Part shown: piece after piece, positions 60,289-64,000 of the stretch
Layout of the letters: every line of letters begins with the position of its first letter
Numbering within the stretch: the stretch's first letter is position 1
DNA from: Lojkania enalia
Taxonomy: Eukaryota > Ascomycota > Dothideomycetes > Pleosporales
Assembly (NCBI GenBank): GCA_010094045.1
Contig: ML986583.1
Coordinates: 219,951 to 283,950, forward strand
Direction: 5' to 3'
Length of the DNA: 64,000 nucleotides
Made by a program: the position numbers and the translations under genes
The notes under the pieces: generated by a model
What the model saw: the letters and a program-made list of their open reading frames with translations, nothing else
Databases searched by the model: none
What the model was told of the DNA's origin: nothing

Positions 60289-61322
60289 GAAGTCCCACAG
60301 TCTGCTATGGTAATAACGAAAACATTCAGCTATTCCAGAGGCTATACTTTCAAGCAAAGATTATCCAAGATAAGGAATGTTTTGCTTTGTGCTTAAGCGA
60401 ATGCATGTACTAATTTGCTGACTAGCTAAACACCTTAATGGATCTGAAAAGTCTTTAGATGCATGGAAAGCGCGTTTGTTTCAAGAATGTGGCATTAAAA
60501 CAGGGAGTCAAGGAGCATAGAAACAGGGAGCAAAGGAGTATAAGTTTGCTGCTTCCATTTCCTGATTTTCTCCTTTCTAGGCTGAATATTTCACTAACTT
60601 TCATAGGCGGTGCTGGTTTTTACCGTGGTCACTATAATATTTGTTCGCTTCTCTGGGATGCTTGCAAAGTGATAGCACAGAGCTTATGAGTTACTATTCC
60701 CATTATTTTTCATATATTCGTCCTTCGTGCTGGGCGTTACTACGTTTCCTAAGGGTGAAAATCTGGTCAAACAAACTCAAACTGGCCTTTCGGGCCCTTG
60801 AGTATACTCTATAAGTGAACGCTAGCTACATACAAACCGTAGCTGTCAAGCTTATCGCCAATGCTAGTCGGCGTGTCTCTTATGGATTCACTTCCATTGA
60901 TCTTGATCGCATTAACATGGAGCGTTTTTCACACTTTTGAGGTATTTGCAACAACCATCCACCCCTCCTTCGGAACCTGCATTATAAAAATTCTTCCCAT
61001 TCCCAACTCTTTAAGGCTCTAGTATTATAAAGAGCATCGTCTCAAAGTCCTTCGTAAATATCGAGAAGAATACTCCGATGAGCGTTCAAAGTTTAACTAT
61101 CAGGAGACGGACAAGATGGCATCGAAGGCAGCGACTTGGAATACTCGACCATTGCTTCTCTACCAGACACGCCAAGGAAGTCAGTGACGCAACGCGAGGA
61201 CAAAAGACCCAGTATCAAGAATCGCATACGTGGAAAGACAAGACACCCGGTGGCCGGAAGCCGGCTATGGGATGAAGGATCTCTTGTGGCAAAAGTAGGG
61301 GAATAGTGATCAATTGTATTGA

Positions 61323-61706
61323 AGTCCCGACATGTTTCAGTATGAACCTCAGCACCAAATTACTGATGACTGGCGCGGGCTCACGAGAGAATAATGGAAT
61401 CTTCTTTATGGACTCGAAATCGCAACAACTGCCATGCAAACCACTCTGGACGCTCATCTAGATGCACAACGAGTTCAAAAGTTCCAGGCGTAGCTGGAAG
61501 TCAAAACCGCAAACCATGCTCTTATTCCCAAGATTTTTGCTTCGCCATAAGCACTTCCGAACATCGGCATTGGCAAGCTTGGAAATTTCTCAATGTGGAA
61601 TGAAGTGACGAAAGCCGTCGATTACGGCACTAAAGGGTTGGCACTGCGTAGCATGGGTCTGGCCGGTCTCGACCGAAACATGATTACCAATTGGCTGGGA
61701 TCCTAA
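61323..61706 (+). pseudogene. Stop-interrupted coding relic, family unknown
   Basis: A single frame runs from about 61323 to a TAA at 61704 with three internal stops: TAA 61392, TAG 61488 and TAA 61551. Between them the translation is strikingly protein-like (SPDMFQYEPQHQITDDWRGL, WNLLYGLEIATTAMQTTLDA, NIGIGKLGNFSMWNEV, TKGLALRSMGLAGLDRNMIT). Each stop could have been a Gln codon (CAA/CAG) changed by one C-to-T step, as repeat-induced point mutation or ordinary decay would do. It is the C-terminal part of an unidentified protein. Confidence 0.4.
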
Positions 61707-62952
61707 ATCCCTTCGCGTCGCAGAGGTCCTTCGAAATGCGCTAAATGGCGGCGATTTGGCTCAAAAATGTGATGTATTGTTAGGCTCGGTTAGGCGATGT
61801 TTTTTCGCGAGTTTATTGATGTGAATGGATGCGTCTTGGCACTTCCTCTTTAGGGCCAAGAGTTTTCGGATGAGGGCTTGGCGCTAAGACCACGTTTTGT
61901 GGCGGGCCAATTAGAGGGCGGTTGACAACGGTGATATTACGGATCCGTGATTTTCGTCCCTGTTACTTTGATCTTTACATCTGATTAATGATATAGGGAC
62001 CTTTAACATAAATTGAGACTCATTGGTTCAGCCCAAATTCTGCTACCACTGCATTTCTACAAGCTCACCGATGCTTCGTCACATGTTGGGGATGATGCGT
62101 GCATGTCTTGCTTGTATAGGCGGGTTGGCACTATGTATAGAATACACACTCTTATATCCCTAGATATTTGATGCCGCTTGACTTAGATAATGACAATTCG
62201 TTGATTATTCCAAACCCAAAAATAAACAACCACGTTGGCCAGTCCTCACAGCCGATTCGATTCCACACCTCAACGACATGCAACCTCATAAACTCTACAT
62301 TTCATTCCACTCACTCTCCTCGCATCAGTGACATTTCCTCACATACGATTTACACATCAGATCATCCCGCCCGAACCGCCCGCCGGATTTCAAGTTTCCC
62401 TGTTTCATGTCCAAACCAATCAAATGTGCGATCTGCGACGACCATATTACCCCACCGCCAATGATAACGTCCGATAAGCCCACCCCGTCGCCCTACCCGC
62501 CGGACTACATATGTACGAACACCACTCCATATAATTTTCCGACGCGCGAGTGACAGTAGCGTGCTGCGTAGGTCGGCTCCGAGGCCTCAATGGGAAGTTG
62601 CGGAATCGTTGTGCAGCAAACACGTTGGCTACTGTAGATTTTGCATGGCGTAGAGAAGCAAGGTACGAGACTCGCTAGCAAATACCGGGCATGTTGATGA
62701 TGGGCGGCGGAGGGGCGCTTGGCTAGTGTCGACCTTCCGGATCCGGTGGTAGACTAGGGATTGTGAGGGAGATGGCTGGTGTGGAGCTTATCATTGGATC
62801 TAGTTGTCTGGATAGCCAAATTGTGTTTGTTTCTGGGGAGGGAAGAAGATGGAAGTATAAGTATGTAGTGCCCGTGCATAGACGGAAGGATTTCGGTACG
62901 GTTGATCCAGCCAAGAGCTATCTGCACGTGCGCTGCAATATCTATGCAGGTT

Positions 62953-62960
62953 TATATATA
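62953..62960 (+). promoter_or_regulatory. TATA box of the secreted nuclease gene
   Basis: TATATATA lies about 70 bases upstream of the nuclease ATG at 63026 and is followed by a C/T-rich leader. Position and context fit a core promoter. Confidence 0.45.
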
Positions 62961-63025
62961 CTTTACTTGATTTTCTACTTGGACTTCAAGCCATCGATTT
63001 ATCGTCTAGGATATTAAAGAGCAAG

Positions 63026-63856
63026 ATGAAGTACCTAACTCTCGCCCTCGCCTCCGTGGCTACTGTCGCTGCTCTCCCAACGTCTATCCTTCAGGCCAGG
63101 GCTCCTCCAAACATCCCTTCAACCTCGTCTGCGAACAGCATGCTGGCAGCTCTAACTGTCGCCCCGCAGGGTTCTTCTAGCGGGTACTCGCGGGACCTGT
63201 TCCCTCACTGGATCACCCAGAGCGGGTTCGTCCTCGCCATTTCTTCCAATTACACACAAAAGAAATATATGTGACTAACTATACATGTTTATATCTACAG
63301 AACCTGCAACACCCGCGAAGTAGTCCTGAAAAGAGACGGCACGAATGTGGTGCAGGACTCGTCTTGCGCTGCCACGTCTGGCAGATGGTACTCACCATAT
63401 GACGGTGCGACGTGGACTGCCGCAAGCGATGTGGACATTGATCATATGGTGCCGTTGAGCAATGCTTGGAAGGTAAGAAAGCCCGGTCCCGATTCCAAAT
63501 ATTTAAGTAAATTTGACTTCTGGTGAATAAATTGCATGCTAATTGGAAGCATTAGTCCGGCGCTGCTAGCTGGACGACCTCTCGGAGACAGGCCTTTGCG
63601 AACGATTTGACGAATCCGCAGCTTCTTGCTGTGACAGATAACGTGAATCAATCTAAGGGAGACAAGGGGCCTGAGGACTGGAAACCGCCGCTAAGTGAGC
63701 CTGATATCTTAATAAAGAGAACCATAACTGACGCATGTGATAGCTTCGTACTACTGCACGTATGCCAAGATGTGGATCAAAGTGAAGAGCGTGTATAGTC
63801 TAACCATTACGTCGGCGGAAAAGAGCGCGTTGACGAGCATGATGGGCACATGCTGA
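63026..63856 (+). CDS. Secreted HNH-type nuclease
   Basis: Exons 63026-63225, 63301-63472, 63556-63694 and 63744-63856 give 207 residues; introns are 75, 83 and 49 nt. A signal peptide (MKYLTLALASVATVAALPTS) is followed by a short propeptide-like stretch. The catalytic core is DIDHMVPLSNAWKSGA with His115, then the family block QAFANDLTNPQLLAVTDNVN and SKGDKGPEDWKPP. The last join restores SYYCTYAKMWIKVKSVYSLT. This is the secreted HNH endonuclease group (DUF1524/GmrSD C-terminal type) found widely in fungi and actinomycetes. Paired cysteines (in GTCNT, DSSCA, YYCTY and the terminal GTC) suggest disulfides outside the cell. Likely roles are phosphate or nucleotide scavenging, or breakdown of extracellular DNA. 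Confidence 0.9.
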
Positions 63857-64000
63857 AGGAGCCAGAGACATAGAGGTTGAATTTATTATTATTATTTATT
63901 TAAATAACGTATTCCACCATCGAAGCGGCCACCCCATCGAAGCGGCCACTTTTTCTTGGCGCAACGAACACCATATACGAAAAGTTAATTTACTCAATCC
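63857..64000. other. 3' flank with a 16-bp tandem duplication
   Basis: AT-rich 3' flank (TTATTATTATTATTTATTTA) followed by two copies of CCATCGAAGCGGCCAC at 63917-63932 and 63934-63949, one base apart. No gene is seen. Confidence 0.6.

Larger units (their letters stand above)
53240..63025. other. Largest gene-poor region, AT-rich, with coding relics
   Basis: Nearly 10 kb without an intact gene that I can support. It contains LTR-like copy D (60140-60288), an ATG-less open frame (59096-59575), a stop-interrupted frame (61323-61706), a coding-like fragment at about 55160-55440 and a T run plus G run at 55989-56017. The rest shows only short frames. Confidence 0.5.

Noticed and set aside
1..64000. 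CRISPR arrays, bacterial-type operons, rRNA and tRNA genes
   Set aside because: None seen. Repeats present are microsatellites or dispersed LTR-like copies, and no tRNA-like T-arm/anticodon arrangement was found by eye.

Overview
The window looks like nuclear DNA of a filamentous ascomycete (Pezizomycotina; the class cannot be fixed by eye). Introns are short (mostly 48-90 nt), with GT-AG ends and CTAAC/CTGAC-type branch points. Typical fungal families are present (WSC/DUF1996, Ctr copper importer, Neurospora-type metallothionein, ARE sterol acyltransferase). Compact gene-rich stretches alternate with AT-rich, gene-poor stretches full of broken coding relics and solo-LTR-like insertions. I rebuilt 16 multi-exon genes by hand; in each the spliced length is a multiple of three and family motifs are restored across the joins.

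Layout: 0-13.6 kb is a housekeeping block. It holds the 3' end of an unknown gene, a CorA/Mnr2-type magnesium transporter, a Reb1/TTF1-like Myb protein, a sterol O-acyltransferase and a seven-TM membrane protein. 13.6-16.2 kb is AT-rich and carries the first LTR-like insertion. 16.2-25.4 kb holds the most interesting block: an MFS exporter, a CYP56/Dit2-type P450 and, divergent from the P450, a Dit1/PvcA-family isocyanide synthase. This matches the yeast dityrosine DIT1-DIT2 divergent pair plus a DTR1-like transporter. A secreted DJ-1/PfpI-like protein follows.

29.2-31.0 kb is a copper module: a Ctr-type importer facing, tail to tail, a 26-residue seven-cysteine copper metallothionein whose second exon is only nine bases. 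32-40 kb holds a secreted DUF1996-WSC protein and a 1561-residue secreted protein built from nine copies of a Cys/Trp-rich module that I could not assign to a known family. 40.5-44.1 kb is a head-to-head mitochondrial pair (a CIA84-like PPR protein and ribosomal protein bS18m).

From 44 kb to 63 kb the window is mostly gene-poor and relic-rich, with a dead protein kinase gene, other stop-interrupted frames and three more LTR-like copies. Within it lies an island with a receptor-like single-pass membrane protein and a DsbA/FrnE-like oxidoreductase. The window ends with a four-exon secreted HNH nuclease.

The four LTR-like insertions (about 150 bp, TGTC...GACA ends) carry different perfect 5-bp target duplications at three of the four sites, which supports true transposition.
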